A DNA stretch of 64,000 nt, from assembly GCA_038148895.1 (NCBI GenBank), contig JBBVGQ010000002.1. One strand, given 5' to 3'. Below the pieces are notes generated by a model. The model saw only the letters and a list, made by a program, of their open reading frames with translations. It had not been told where the DNA came from and did no database searches. The translations under genes were made by a program, and so were the position numbers. The stretch is from Tamlana sp038148895 (GTDB lineage: Bacteria > Bacteroidota > Bacteroidia > Flavobacteriales > Flavobacteriaceae). Positions 51,887-61,075 of this stretch are shown piece after piece (the first letter of the stretch is position 1; the number at the start of each line of letters is the position of its first letter).

Positions 51887-53482
51887 ATGAAACAATTTAC
51901 AATTATGCTGAGTCTAATGTGGCTAAATATTATGGTGGCGCAAACACCTGTTACTTCAGGCACAGATTGGACAGTTTCAAACGTAACGGCCAACGGAGCT
52001 TTAGCAAAACCGAATACTATGTTATATGGGCCTGATGGAAATTTGTGGATAACAGAACGCGAGGGCAAAAAATTAGTAAGGGTAAATCCAACCACAGGAG
52101 CAAAAACAGAGATGTTGAACTTGTCAGGATTGGTTTTGCAAAACGCCAGTCAAAATGGCTTGATGGGAATGGCCATTCATCCTGATTTGTATACCGATAT
52201 TAACACATCAACTAACAACTACGTTTATTTGCTTTATACCTATGACGCAACGTCAAGTTTGGGGCTTCCCATTGCATTTCGTATCGCTCGATACACTTAT
52301 AATTCTGCGTCAGGAGCTTTTGACAGTGGTACAGCAACCACAATTATTGAGGGTATTGAAGCGAATAACGACCACACTTCGGGCAAAATAGTTATTGGTC
52401 CTGACTTAAAAATTTATTGGACTATTGGTGATTTTGCTGCTAATAGGGGAAGCAAGGCTTGCACCGAGATTAGGGCTCAATATTTACCAACAAGCCCAAC
52501 CGATTATTCCGATTATAAAGGAAAAATACTTCGGTTGAATTTGGATGGAAGTATCCCTTCAGACAACCCTGAACTCAACGGTGTCATAAGCCACGTGTAT
52601 GCCTACGGATTTAGAAATGCCCAAGGATTGGTGTTTGGTTCAAACGGAAGATTGTATTCTTCTGAACATGGCGATAAAACGGATGATGAATTAAATATTA
52701 TTGAATTTGGGAAAAATTATGGATGGCCTTTAATCGCTGGTTATAATGACGATATGGGATATGCATATTGTAATTGGTCAAATTACCCATCAAGTTGTGG
52801 GTCTTATAGCAATATTATTGACAATTGCCCAGAGGCTCCAATAGAGGAATCAACATCTGCAGCCAGCATGCCCAATTTTATGCCGCCAATAGGGACTTAT
52901 AATACAACATTGGCAACAGAACCCACAGCAGGAAGCTCTTCAGGATGGCCAACCGTGGCACCCTCTAGTATAGATATTTATGAGGGCGGTAAGATTCCGG
53001 GCTGGGGAACATCCCTTTTAATACCAACACTAAAAACAGGACTGATTATTCGAACAAAACTAAATGCTGATGGTTCTGCCTTGGAAGATGGGACATACGA
53101 GGAATTCCATTCTGCTAGTGAGCGTTTTAGAGATGTGGCTATAGACCCCGATGGACTGACCATTTACACAATAACGGACAACGGAGCGGTAATTAAACTT
53201 AAGTTTGTTGGAGCGCCTTTAAATACTACAAAATTTGATACAAACGAGTTTTCTATATTACCCAACCCAGCCAACAATGAGATTGCCTTAAGTTTTGGTC
53301 CAAATATTAAAACTGTTGGCATTAAAATATTTGATGTTCATGGAAGGTTGGTTAATGAAGTTCAAAACTTGACTAACAATCAAAAAGTAAACACTTCTAA
53401 ACTATCAAATGGTGTTTATTTTGTTCGACTAAGAAGTAATGATGATATTTTGGTAACGAAGAAGTTGGTTGTGAAGCGGTAG
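51887..53482 (+). CDS. Secreted PQQ-type sugar (glucose/sorbosone) dehydrogenase with T9SS sorting domain
   Basis: 531 residues. Signal peptide KQFTIMLSLMWLNIMVAQ, then a six-bladed propeller of the soluble glucose/sorbosone dehydrogenase family: KPNTMLYGPDGNLWITEREGKKLVRV, GLMGMAIHPDL, GKIVIGPDLKIYWTIGDFAANRG, YKGKILRLNLDGSIPSDNP, YGFRNAQGLVFGSNGRLYSSEHGDKTDDELN. The blade pattern R-N-x-x-G and the E-H-G-x-x-x-x-D-E motif near the PQQ site are visible. Residues about 460-531 are a type A sorting domain (FSILPNPANNEIALSF... GVYFVRLRSNDDILVTKKLVVKR), so it is secreted by the type IX system. Oxidises an aldose, perhaps sugars released outside the cell. The longer frame starting at 51851 lacks a proper signal peptide. 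Confidence 0.88.
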   Translation: MKQFTIMLSLMWLNIMVAQTPVTSGTDWTVSNVTANGALAKPNTMLYGPDGNLWITEREGKKLVRVNPTTGAKTEMLNLSGLVLQNASQNGLMGMAIHPDLYTDINTSTNNYVYLLYTYDATSSLGLPIAFRIARYTYNSASGAFDSGTATTIIEGIEANNDHTSGKIVIGPDLKIYWTIGDFAANRGSKACTEIRAQYLPTSPTDYSDYKGKILRLNLDGSIPSDNPELNGVISHVYAYGFRNAQGLVFGSNGRLYSSEHGDKTDDELNIIEFGKNYGWPLIAGYNDDMGYAYCNWSNYPSSCGSYSNIIDNCPEAPIEESTSAASMPNFMPPIGTYNTTLATEPTAGSSSGWPTVAPSSIDIYEGGKIPGWGTSLLIPTLKTGLIIRTKLNADGSALEDGTYEEFHSASERFRDVAIDPDGLTIYTITDNGAVIKLKFVGAPLNTTKFDTNEFSILPNPANNEIALSFGPNIKTVGIKIFDVHGRLVNEVQNLTNNQKVNTSKLSNGVYFVRLRSNDDILVTKKLVVKR

Positions 53483-53502
53483 ATTAGATGTTTAAAATGA
53501 AA

Positions 53503-53946
53503 TTAGCACATGATGTCATTTAAAAATTTGAATATTACTACTAATGCTATTATAGGAACTATAAGAATTGTAAAAGAAAAAAATTGATAGTAAAACTTGT
53601 TAGCTAAGTCACCTTTATTTTCAATCCAAATACCGTCAGATAATTCATTACGGTACATTTGAAAAGGCTCTTTTTTAAAAATTAGTTTGAAAAGATTAAT
53701 AATTCCTTTTGAAAAGATTAAAGTTATAATAGGGACAGAACAAATAAAAACACATTGAAGATCACATAAATAATTCCAACCTATCAATTCCATTAAGATA
53801 CCAATAATACTTATAGGAATTGCAATTTTTAAATATCTTAAAAAATATTTTTTTTCTTTTAAATCCTCTACGCCAGAAATAATACTAAATGAAAGTAATT
53901 GAGTTATAATTAGAATCATGTAAAAGTAAATTTCTGATAAGGGCAT
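53503..53946 (-). CDS. Small membrane protein of unknown function
   Basis: 147 residues with four predicted membrane helices (about 7-26, 42-62, 66-86, 120-140) and an acidic/basic loop (KKEPFQMYRNELSDGIWIENKGD). No known domain. It is more AT-rich and isoleucine-rich than the genes around it and sits between a convergent dehydrogenase gene (20 nt away) and lptB, which may mark a recent insertion. A real gene is likely because the frame is intact and starts with a hydrophobic segment, but no homologue is claimed. Confidence 0.6.
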   Translation of the reverse strand: MPLSEIYFYMILIITQLLSFSIISGVEDLKEKKYFLRYLKIAIPISIIGILMELIGWNYLCDLQCVFICSVPIITLIFSKGIINLFKLIFKKEPFQMYRNELSDGIWIENKGDLANKFYYQFFSFTILIVPIIALVVIFKFLNDIMC

Positions 53947-53967
53947 AGTCTTTTGTTTTTTTTAAAA

Positions 53968-54708
53968 CTAATCCCGTATCTTCTTCTTACGCAATTCAAA
54001 ATTCTGTCCTAAATATACTTTACGTACCATCTCATCATTGGCGAGTTCTTCGGGTTCACCCGCTTTAAGTATGCTGCCTTCAAACATCAGGTAAGTTCTA
54101 TCTGTAATAGCAAGGGTTTCTTGCACGTTATGGTCTGTAATAAGGATGCCAATATTCTTTTTGGTTAGCTGGGCTACAATGCGCTGAATGTCCTCAACAG
54201 CAACGGGGTCAACACCCGCAAATGGTTCATCTAAAAGAATGAAATTAGGGTCGGTTGCCAATGCGCGGGCAATTTCAGTTCTACGGCGCTCACCACCAGA
54301 CAATAAGTCACCACGACTTTTACGAATATGTCCCAAACCAAATTCCTCAATAAGCGATTCCATTTTGTGGTGCTGTTCTTTTTTGCCCAATTTGGTTAGT
54401 TGCAGCACGCTTAAAATATTGTCCTCAATGCTAAGTTTCCTAAAAACAGAGGCTTCTTGAGCCAAATAGCCAATACCATTTTGGGCACGTTTATACATCG
54501 GGTATTTGGTAATTTCGGTTTTATCTAAATAAATATGGCCGCCATTTGGTTTTATCAGTCCCACAATCATGTAAAAGGACGTTGTTTTTCCCGCACCATT
54601 TGGTCCCAAAAGTCCAACAATTTCACCTTGTTCAACTTTTAATGAAACATCTTTTACTACTTTTCGCCCACTGTAGGACTTCATTAAATTTTCGGCTTTT
54701 AAAATCAT
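53968..54708 (-). CDS. lptB: Lipopolysaccharide export ATPase LptB
   Basis: ATPase of the LptB2FG exporter that extracts LPS from the inner membrane. 246 residues: Walker [17 protein letters not shown] (about 32-47), the Q-loop [15 protein letters not shown], signature [16 protein letters not shown], Walker [17 protein letters not shown] and the H-loop [10 protein letters not shown]. The V-F-R-K-L-[ST] segment and F-A-G-V-D-P are LptB-specific. Last gene of the kdsD-tatC-AhpD-like-lptB unit, where kdsD supplies Kdo precursors and lptB exports the finished LPS. Confidence 0.96.
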   Translation of the reverse strand: MILKAENLMKSYSGRKVVKDVSLKVEQGEIVGLLGPNGAGKTTSFYMIVGLIKPNGGHIYLDKTEITKYPMYKRAQNGIGYLAQEASVFRKLSIEDNILSVLQLTKLGKKEQHHKMESLIEEFGLGHIRKSRGDLLSGGERRRTEIARALATDPNFILLDEPFAGVDPVAVEDIQRIVAQLTKKNIGILITDHNVQETLAITDRTYLMFEGSILKAGEPEELANDEMVRKVYLGQNFELRKKKIRD

Positions 54709-54731
54709 AATAGCAATAACGTGATTTTTGT

Positions 54732-55079
54732 TTAATTATTGGATTCCAAAGCATCCCAAAATTCGTATGCTCGACGTAAATGGGGGATGACTATGGTACC
54801 ACCAACTAATGTAGCAATGCTTAATGCTTCAACAACTTCTTCTTTCTTCAATCCTAATTTATGGCTGGTTTCCAAATGGTATTTAACGCAGTCATCGCAT
54901 CTTAAGACGGCCGAAGCTACCAATCCCAGTAATTCTTTTGTTTTAACATCTAAAGCACCTTCCGCGTAAGCGTTGGTATCTAAATTGAAAATGCGTTTGA
55001 TGACCTTATTGTTGTCTGCCAAAATTTTATCATTCATTTTAGAACGATAATCGTTGAATTCTTGAACTAGATTAGGCAT
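54732..55079 (-). CDS. Carboxymuconolactone decarboxylase / AhpD-like protein
   Basis: 115 residues, cytoplasmic, all-helical. The AhpD-like redox motif is present as [19 protein letters not shown] (CxxC followed by a His, about 75-90), then [23 protein letters not shown]. Proteins of this type act as small peroxidase/thiol-disulfide partners. Its gene overlaps tatC by 8 nt and is a regular member of this flavobacterial block. Confidence 0.9.
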   Translation of the reverse strand: MPNLVQEFNDYRSKMNDKILADNNKVIKRIFNLDTNAYAEGALDVKTKELLGLVASAVLRCDDCVKYHLETSHKLGLKKEEVVEALSIATLVGGTIVIPHLRRAYEFWDALESNN

Positions 55080-55896
55080 ATTGTTTGGCTTTACGTTTTT
55101 GGTTTCTAACTACAATTTTTGAAATATAAATACTTACTTGGTACAGCACTAAGATTGGAATGGCCACAATGACCTGACTGGCAATGTCTGGTGGTGTGAT
55201 GATGGCCGAAAGAATCAAAACAATAACCAAAGCGTATTTTCTGTACTTCTTTAATATCTCCGGGGTCACCAAACCAATTTTTGTCAGGAAATAAATGATA
55301 ATGGGTAATTCAAAAATCAAACCTGAAGCCAAAGCTGATGACCTTACCAATGCAATGTATGAACTGATGTCTATTTGGTTATCAACAATTTCCGAAATAC
55401 TATAATTGGCCAAAAAGTTTAGCGATAATGGGGTGACAATATAATAACCAAACAATACACCAAGGAAGAACAAAAGCGAGGAAATGATGATAAAGCCACG
55501 GGAATGTTTCCGTTCGTTTGCATGTAATCCTGGGCTAATGAATTTCCAAAGTTGGTAGATAACATAAGGGAAAGAGATAACGAAGCCACTTAAAATGGCC
55601 GTCCAGATATCTGCTGAAAATTGACCGGCCATGGTTCTGTTTTGAATTATCATCGGCATTTTTTCAGCACAAAATGTGGTTTCAACACCTAAAAAATTAG
55701 CGGCATTACATAAAAAATGATAGGTTGGAAAACTCATGTCCAACGGAGCAAAAACAATTTTTTCAAAAATAATTCTACTGAAAATAAAAGCCAAGGTGGC
55801 AACAATGATTACCGCCAAACAAATTCTGATTAAATGCCACCGTAAATCTTCAAGATGGTCTAAAAAAGACATCTCATTAACATCCTTTTTTGCCAT
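55072..55896 (-). CDS. tatC: Twin-arginine translocase subunit TatC
   Basis: Receptor subunit for folded twin-arginine preproteins in the inner membrane. 274 residues, six membrane helices. Family signatures: MSFLDHLEDLRWHLIRICLAV at the N-terminus (the H-L-x-E/D-L-R motif), FISPGLHANERK in the first cytoplasmic loop, RKYALVIVLILSAIITPPDIASQVIVAIPILVLYQVSI at the end. TatA/B genes are not in the window. The start overlaps the kdsD stop by 1 nt. Confidence 0.96.
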   Translation of the reverse strand: MAKKDVNEMSFLDHLEDLRWHLIRICLAVIIVATLAFIFSRIIFEKIVFAPLDMSFPTYHFLCNAANFLGVETTFCAEKMPMIIQNRTMAGQFSADIWTAILSGFVISFPYVIYQLWKFISPGLHANERKHSRGFIIISSLLFFLGVLFGYYIVTPLSLNFLANYSISEIVDNQIDISSYIALVRSSALASGLIFELPIIIYFLTKIGLVTPEILKKYRKYALVIVLILSAIITPPDIASQVIVAIPILVLYQVSIYISKIVVRNQKRKAKQYA

Positions 55897-56870
55897 TATA
55901 TGATTCCTTCTTTTATTAGGTCATGCAAGTGTACAACTCCTGCGTAATTGCCATTTTCTTCAACCAATAATTGCGATATTTCATGGGCTTCCATAACTTC
56001 CAGAGCATCAATAGCCATAGCCTTGGCTTCAATACGTTTGGGGTTGGAACTCATAATATCTTTAGCCGTTAAATTAGAAAAATCATCTACTTTGCTCAGC
56101 ATTCTACGTAAATCACCATCGGTAATAATACCAACAATTTTTTTATTTTCCACAACAGCCGTAACACCCAGCATTTTTTCGGTGATTTCAACAATAACCT
56201 CTTTGATGCTTGTATTTAAAGTCACCTTTGGTTTTTGGTTCACCGATGAAAGGTCTTGAACACGTAAATATAATTTTTTGCCCAATGCACCACCGGGGTG
56301 GTATTTGGCAAAGTCGTTACTTGAAAACCCTCGGAGTTCCAATAGGCATATAGCCAAAGCGTCACCAATAACAAGTTGTGCCGTAGTACTAGTTGTTGGC
56401 GCTAAGTTGTTGGGGCATGCTTCTTTTTCAACAAAAGCGTTCAAGATATAATCGGCATGTTGGCTTAAAAATGAATCCTTGTTTCCTGTAATGGCAATAA
56501 TTTTATTTTGGGCTCTTTTGATTAATGGAACCACCACCTTGATTTCTGGAGTATTTCCACTTTTGGAAAGGCAAATAACAACATCATCTTTAAGTATTAA
56601 TCCTAAATCGCCATGAATGGCATCTGCTGCATGCATAAAGACGGCAGGCGTTCCAGTAGAATTAAGCGTGGCGACAATTTTATTGCCAATTATGGCACTT
56701 TTGCCTATTCCGGTAATGATAACACGTCCTTTAGAATTATAAATGAGTTCCACAGCCTCTGCGAAATCATCATTTACCAAGTTGGCCAAATTTGAGATGG
56801 CATCGCTTTCCAATTTAATTGTTTCTATGGCTGTGTTAAGAATTGAACTTTTGTCTTTCAAATTTTTCAA
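55896..56870 (-). CDS. kdsD: Arabinose-5-phosphate isomerase (KdsD/KpsF)
   Basis: Converts ribulose-5-phosphate to arabinose-5-phosphate, the first committed step of Kdo synthesis. 324 residues: an SIS domain (RVIITGIGKSAIIGNKIVATLNSTGTPAVFMHAADAIHGDLGLI..., SKSGNTPE, TSTTAQLVIGDALAICLLELRGFS... HPGGALGKKL) and two C-terminal CBS repeats (about 205-320). First gene of the unit with tatC, the AhpD-like gene and lptB. Divergent from recQ, sharing the region with the inverted repeat at 56941. Confidence 0.95.
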   Translation of the reverse strand: MKNLKDKSSILNTAIETIKLESDAISNLANLVNDDFAEAVELIYNSKGRVIITGIGKSAIIGNKIVATLNSTGTPAVFMHAADAIHGDLGLILKDDVVICLSKSGNTPEIKVVVPLIKRAQNKIIAITGNKDSFLSQHADYILNAFVEKEACPNNLAPTTSTTAQLVIGDALAICLLELRGFSSNDFAKYHPGGALGKKLYLRVQDLSSVNQKPKVTLNTSIKEVIVEITEKMLGVTAVVENKKIVGIITDGDLRRMLSKVDDFSNLTAKDIMSSNPKRIEAKAMAIDALEVMEAHEISQLLVEENGNYAGVVHLHDLIKEGII

Positions 56871-56940
56871 TTTTTGAGTTGATGTTTAAAGAATTTCTTA
56901 TCTTTAGGAATAATCACAATTGAAAATTGTTGTAATTTGG

Positions 56941-56966
56941 TTTTTCGTTACAAAACTAACGAAAAA
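56941..56966. repeat. Perfect inverted repeat between kdsD and recQ
   Basis: TTTTTCGTTA / TAACGAAAAA, 10 bp on each side of a 6-nt CAAAAC centre, 70 nt upstream of the kdsD start and 86 nt upstream of the recQ start. It could be an operator for either gene, or a remnant terminator; no function is known. Confidence 0.7.
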
Positions 56967-57052
56967 AAATATGAGGGTTCTTCAAAAGTATTGTTAAATT
57001 AGTTCGTACAATTTAATACTACTAAAGTTGTTTTTTAAAGTAAATAATTCAC

Positions 57053-59257
57053 ATGTCAATAACAAAAACTGACTTGCACGCTGCGCTTAAAAAGTATTTT
57101 GGGTTTAGCAAGTTCAAGGGGCTTCAGGAAGATGTTGTAAATAGTCTATTGTCTGGAAATCATACGTTCGCCATTATGCCAACTGGTGGTGGTAAATCTC
57201 TTTGCTACCAATTACCTGCATTAATGCAAGAAGGCACCGCCATAGTAGTGTCGCCACTTATAGCTTTAATGAAAAATCAAGTAGACGCCATACGTGGTGT
57301 TTCAAAAGAAGATGGAATTGCACATGTACTGAATTCTTCCTTAAATAAAACTGAAGTTAAAAAGGTTAAAGAAGATATTGTTAACGGAATTACCAAATTA
57401 TTATATGTTGCTCCAGAATCATTGACTAAAGATGAAAACGTTGAGTTTTTGCGCTCGGTGAAAATTTCGTTTATGGCTATTGATGAAGCACACTGCATTA
57501 GTGAATGGGGGCACGATTTTAGGCCAGAATACAGAAATTTGCGCCATATTATTGCACGAATAGGAGAAGGAATTCCAATTATCGGATTGACAGCAACGGC
57601 AACGCCCAAAGTTCAAGAAGACATCATAAAAAACCTTGGCATCACCAATGCCAAAACATTCAAGGCGTCATTCAATAGGCCAAATCTCTATTATGAAGTT
57701 AGGCCAAAAACTAAAAATGTTGATGTTGATATCATTCGTTTCATAAAACAACATGATGGAAAGTCGGGCATTGTTTATTGTTTAAGCCGTAAACGTGTGG
57801 AAGAATTGGCACAGGTATTACAGGTAAACGGTATTAAGGCCGTACCTTATCATGCTGGTCTCGATGCCAAGTCACGTAGCAATTACCAAGATCAGTTTTT
57901 AATGGAAGATGTTGATGTTGTTGTTGCTACCATTGCCTTTGGAATGGGTATAGATAAACCCGATGTTCGATTTGTAATCCATCATGATATTCCAAAAAGT
58001 ATAGAAAGTTACTACCAAGAAACGGGTAGGGCAGGTCGTGACGGTGGCGAGGGACATTGTTTGGCATTCTACAATTACAAGGACATTGAGAAATTAGAGA
58101 AATTTATGTCCGGTAAACCGGTGGCCGAACAGGAAATAGGCCAGGCATTGCTTCAAGAGGTTGTCGCTTTCGCTGAAACATCTATTTCACGCAGAAAATT
58201 TATCCTGCATTATTTCGGTGAAGAGTTTGATAATGAAACTGGTGAAGGCGGTGATATGGATGATAATATTAGGCATCCTAAAAAGAAAATTGAAGCTAAG
58301 AATGAAGTAAAATTGCTCTTAGAGGTTATTGATAAAACCAATCAGAAGTACAAGTCTAAGGATCTAGTAAATGTTTTGGTCGGTATTGAAAATGCGCTTA
58401 TCAATTCACATAAAACAAACGAGCAACCTTATTTTGGTAAAGGAAAAGATAAGGACAAAAAATATTGGATGGCCTTGCTAAGACAAGTTTTGGTTGCTGG
58501 TTACCTGAGAAAAGATATAGAAACTTATGGCGTCATAAAATTGGTAGAACAAGGCAGGGATTTTATTAAAAACCCTAATTCTTTCATGATGACAGAAGAC
58601 CATGTATTTGATGGCGATCAGGAAGACGGTTCAATAGTTACCGCATCAAAAGGAGGTGGTGCTGTTGCAGATGAGGTTTTAATGGGCATGTTGAAAGATT
58701 TGAGAAAAAAGAATGCTAAAAAACTTGGTGTACCACCTTTTGTTATTTTTCAAGACCCATCTTTGGAAGATATGGCTTTAAAGTATCCCATAACCATGTC
58801 TGAGCTCAGTAATGTTCATGGCGTTGGTGATGGAAAAGCAAAAAAGTATGGTAAAGATTTTATCGCTTTAATAGCAAATTATGTAGAAGAAAACGATATT
58901 ACCAGACCAGATGATTTAATCGTAAAATCAACTGGAAGTAACTCTTCGAACAAATTGTACATCATTCAAAACGTCGATAGGAAATTGCCGCTTGATGATA
59001 TTGCTTCTTCCAAAGGGATGACCATGGAGGAGTTCATAAAAGAGATGGAAGCTATTGTTTATTCTGGAACCAAATTGAATATTGATTATTGGATTGATGA
59101 GGTTTTGGATGAGGACCAGCAAGAGGAAATCCACGAATATTTTATGGAATCGGAATCGGACGACATTAAAACGGCAATCAATGAGTTTGATGGTGATTAT
59201 GACGATGAAGAATTACGCCTTTACCGAATAAAATTTATTAGCGAAGTGGCTAATTAA
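57053..59257 (+). CDS. recQ: RecQ-family DNA helicase lacking the zinc-binding cysteines
   Basis: 3'-5' DNA helicase for recombination and replication-fork repair. 734 residues. Helicase motifs complete: [18 protein letters not shown] (about 39-56), [20 protein letters not shown] (about 141-160), [45 protein letters not shown] and [12 protein letters not shown]. In the RQC zone, where RecQ normally has C-R-R...C-G-x-C-D-x-C, this protein reads [28 protein letters not shown] (about 376-403), so all four zinc ligands are gone. An HRDC-like segment (about 570-650) and an acidic C-terminal extension follow. Divergent from kdsD. Confidence 0.95.
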   Translation: MSITKTDLHAALKKYFGFSKFKGLQEDVVNSLLSGNHTFAIMPTGGGKSLCYQLPALMQEGTAIVVSPLIALMKNQVDAIRGVSKEDGIAHVLNSSLNKTEVKKVKEDIVNGITKLLYVAPESLTKDENVEFLRSVKISFMAIDEAHCISEWGHDFRPEYRNLRHIIARIGEGIPIIGLTATATPKVQEDIIKNLGITNAKTFKASFNRPNLYYEVRPKTKNVDVDIIRFIKQHDGKSGIVYCLSRKRVEELAQVLQVNGIKAVPYHAGLDAKSRSNYQDQFLMEDVDVVVATIAFGMGIDKPDVRFVIHHDIPKSIESYYQETGRAGRDGGEGHCLAFYNYKDIEKLEKFMSGKPVAEQEIGQALLQEVVAFAETSISRRKFILHYFGEEFDNETGEGGDMDDNIRHPKKKIEAKNEVKLLLEVIDKTNQKYKSKDLVNVLVGIENALINSHKTNEQPYFGKGKDKDKKYWMALLRQVLVAGYLRKDIETYGVIKLVEQGRDFIKNPNSFMMTEDHVFDGDQEDGSIVTASKGGGAVADEVLMGMLKDLRKKNAKKLGVPPFVIFQDPSLEDMALKYPITMSELSNVHGVGDGKAKKYGKDFIALIANYVEENDITRPDDLIVKSTGSNSSNKLYIIQNVDRKLPLDDIASSKGMTMEEFIKEMEAIVYSGTKLNIDYWIDEVLDEDQQEEIHEYFMESESDDIKTAINEFDGDYDDEELRLYRIKFISEVAN

Positions 59258-59307
59258 AAATTCTTAAAACTTCTAGCCTCAGGCTTCTGACTTCAAGCTT
59301 CATTCCC

Positions 59308-59315
59308 TATATTTG
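59308..59315 (+). promoter_or_regulatory. -7 box of the PPIase gene promoter
   Basis: TATATTTG, an exact TAnnTTTG match, 22 nt before the ATG at 59338, in the recQ-PPIase gap. The -33 element is not a clear TTG. Confidence 0.6.
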
Positions 59316-59337
59316 CACTTTCTTTAAAATTAGAACA

Positions 59338-60270
59338 ATGCAAGACGGATTATACGCAAAATTTAATACAACAAAAGGAGAAATACTTGTTGCTTTAGAA
59401 TACAAAAAAACACCGGGAACGGTTGGTAATTTTGTGGCTTTGGCGGAAGGAAATCTTGAAAATAGTGCAAAACCTCAAGGTAAACCATATTATGATGGTT
59501 TAAAATTCCATAGGGTTATTCCAGATTTTATGATTCAGGGTGGTTGCCCACAAGGTTCTGGTGCAGGCAATCCTGGCTACCAGTTTGATGATGAGTTTCA
59601 TCCAGATTTAAAGCATGATGGACCAGGTATTTTGTCTATGGCCAACGCTGGTCCTGGAACCAACGGAAGCCAGTTTTTCATTACGCATACGGCAACAGAA
59701 TGGTTGGATGGAAAGCATACTGTTTTTGGAAAAGTAGAACACGGACAAGAGGTTGTAGATGCCATTGAGCAAGGTGATAAAATAGAAAGTTTAGAGATTT
59801 TGCGAGTAGGAGATGAAGCCGAAAGCTTTAATGCTGTAGAAGCATTCAGAACATTTGAAGGTGCTCGTGAAAAAAGAATTGCAGAGGCTAAAAAAGCTGC
59901 TGAGGCAGAGTTGGATAAAATTGCTGCCGGTTTTAAAAAAACCGAGAGTGGTTTGCGTTACCAAATTATTCAAGAGGGGATCGGTAAAAAGGCTGAGAAA
60001 GGTAAAACGGTTTCTGTTCATTATAAAGGACAATTATCAGACGGTACAGTTTTCGATTCATCGTATAAAAGAAACCAGCCTATTGAGTTTCCAATTGGTG
60101 TTGGACAAGTTATTCCAGGTTGGGATGAAGGTATTCAATTATTAAAGGTAGGTGATAAAGCCCGATTGGTTATTCCTGGCCATTTAGGATATGGTAGCCG
60201 TGGAGCAGGTGGTGTAATACCCCCAAATGCTACTTTGGTTTTTGATGTAGAGTTAATGAATGTAAAATAG
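59338..60270 (+). CDS. Peptidyl-prolyl isomerase with fused cyclophilin and FKBP domains
   Basis: 310 residues, cytoplasmic (no signal peptide). Residues about 3-160 are a cyclophilin: [59 protein letters not shown]. An alanine/lysine-rich helical linker follows (about 170-200). Residues about 215-310 are [72 protein letters not shown]...[13 protein letters not shown]. Both active sites look complete (Arg-Phe-Gln in the cyclophilin, Tyr-Phe-Asp-Trp in the FKBP), so it should be a two-site folding catalyst. Its own promoter and terminator. Confidence 0.95.
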   Translation: MQDGLYAKFNTTKGEILVALEYKKTPGTVGNFVALAEGNLENSAKPQGKPYYDGLKFHRVIPDFMIQGGCPQGSGAGNPGYQFDDEFHPDLKHDGPGILSMANAGPGTNGSQFFITHTATEWLDGKHTVFGKVEHGQEVVDAIEQGDKIESLEILRVGDEAESFNAVEAFRTFEGAREKRIAEAKKAAEAELDKIAAGFKKTESGLRYQIIQEGIGKKAEKGKTVSVHYKGQLSDGTVFDSSYKRNQPIEFPIGVGQVIPGWDEGIQLLKVGDKARLVIPGHLGYGSRGAGGVIPPNATLVFDVELMNVK

Positions 60271-60288
60271 AAACACTCATGATACAAT

Positions 60289-60318
60289 AAAAAAGCCCCT
60301 TTAAAAGGCGCTTTTTTT
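60289..60318 (+). terminator. Terminator between the PPIase and NlpC/P60 genes
   Basis: AAAAAGC-CCCTTT / AAAAGG-CGCTTTTTTT imperfect hairpin with A- and T-runs on the two sides, so it can stop transcription from both convergent genes. Confidence 0.75.
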
Positions 60319-61066
60319 ATATCACTTTTTTAATGACCCTTAATTTATGGGTGTGCATTCTTCTATCTGCATTATAAATACCCGAATGGTCTAATCTGTC
60401 AATCCGTACTTTTCCATGGGCATGAATGATGTAGTTATCTTCCATGATGATGCCAACATGGGTAATGACACCTTCATTGTTGTCAAAAAAAGCTAAATCG
60501 CCAGGCTCACTTTCCTCTATAAAACTCAAGGCTTCACCCTGTGTAGCTTGCTGTGAGGCGTCACGCAGTAATTTATAGCCATTTAGTTTGTAAACCATTT
60601 GTGTAAATCCAGAGCAATCAATACCAAAAGGTGTTTTGCCTCCCCACAAATAAGGAGTGTTTAAATACAAAAATGCAGTTTGCAAAATATTTGATTTTGG
60701 ATTTTTATGCTCTATAAAGTTGCCATCATAATGATGGTTTAAAAGCGAAAGTCCATTCAGCGTAGCGCCCATGGAAATTGGAAAAAGCTGCTTTTGGTCG
60801 TCTTCAATAAATTCAACTAAATCTGTAGAAAGTTTTGGTGATTCACTTCTCAAAGATTTATATTCCTCTTCATTAATCTCAATATATTGTTTGTTGTCTA
60901 CCCAGCCTTCGTACTTATCAAAAGAAAGTCTTATTCTGCTCCAATTTTTGCGTTGCTCCAAGATTTTAAAAAATTCACCATAAAGTATCTGCGAAACAAG
61001 TTCGCTGGTGTCTGCTGGTTCATTTCTAAGGGGAACAATGCTTAAATTACAAATTCCGTATTGCAT
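60317..61066 (-). CDS. NlpC/P60 family cell-wall peptidase with SH3-type domains
   Basis: 249 residues. Residues 1 to about 65 are an SH3b-type domain (NLSIVPLRNEPADTSELVSQILYGEFFKIL, WSRIRLSFDKYEGWVDNKQY), and a second SH3-like stretch follows. The C40 peptidase domain (about 125-249) has the catalytic Cys in PYLWGGKTPFGIDCSGFTQMVYKLNG and His in GVITHVGIIMEDNYIIHAHG. It cleaves peptide bonds in peptidoglycan stems, typically between D-Glu and a diamino acid. There is no N-terminal signal peptide, so it may act on recycled muropeptides in the cytoplasm, as YkfC-like enzymes do. 9 nt after the thiolase gene. Confidence 0.92.
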   Translation of the reverse strand: MQYGICNLSIVPLRNEPADTSELVSQILYGEFFKILEQRKNWSRIRLSFDKYEGWVDNKQYIEINEEEYKSLRSESPKLSTDLVEFIEDDQKQLFPISMGATLNGLSLLNHHYDGNFIEHKNPKSNILQTAFLYLNTPYLWGGKTPFGIDCSGFTQMVYKLNGYKLLRDASQQATQGEALSFIEESEPGDLAFFDNNEGVITHVGIIMEDNYIIHAHGKVRIDRLDHSGIYNADRRMHTHKLRVIKKVI

Positions 61067-61075
61067 TAAATACCT

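Noticed and set aside
59258..59300. Short AGCCT-C-AGGCT palindrome after recQ as a terminator
   Set aside because: The loop would be one base and no T-run follows.
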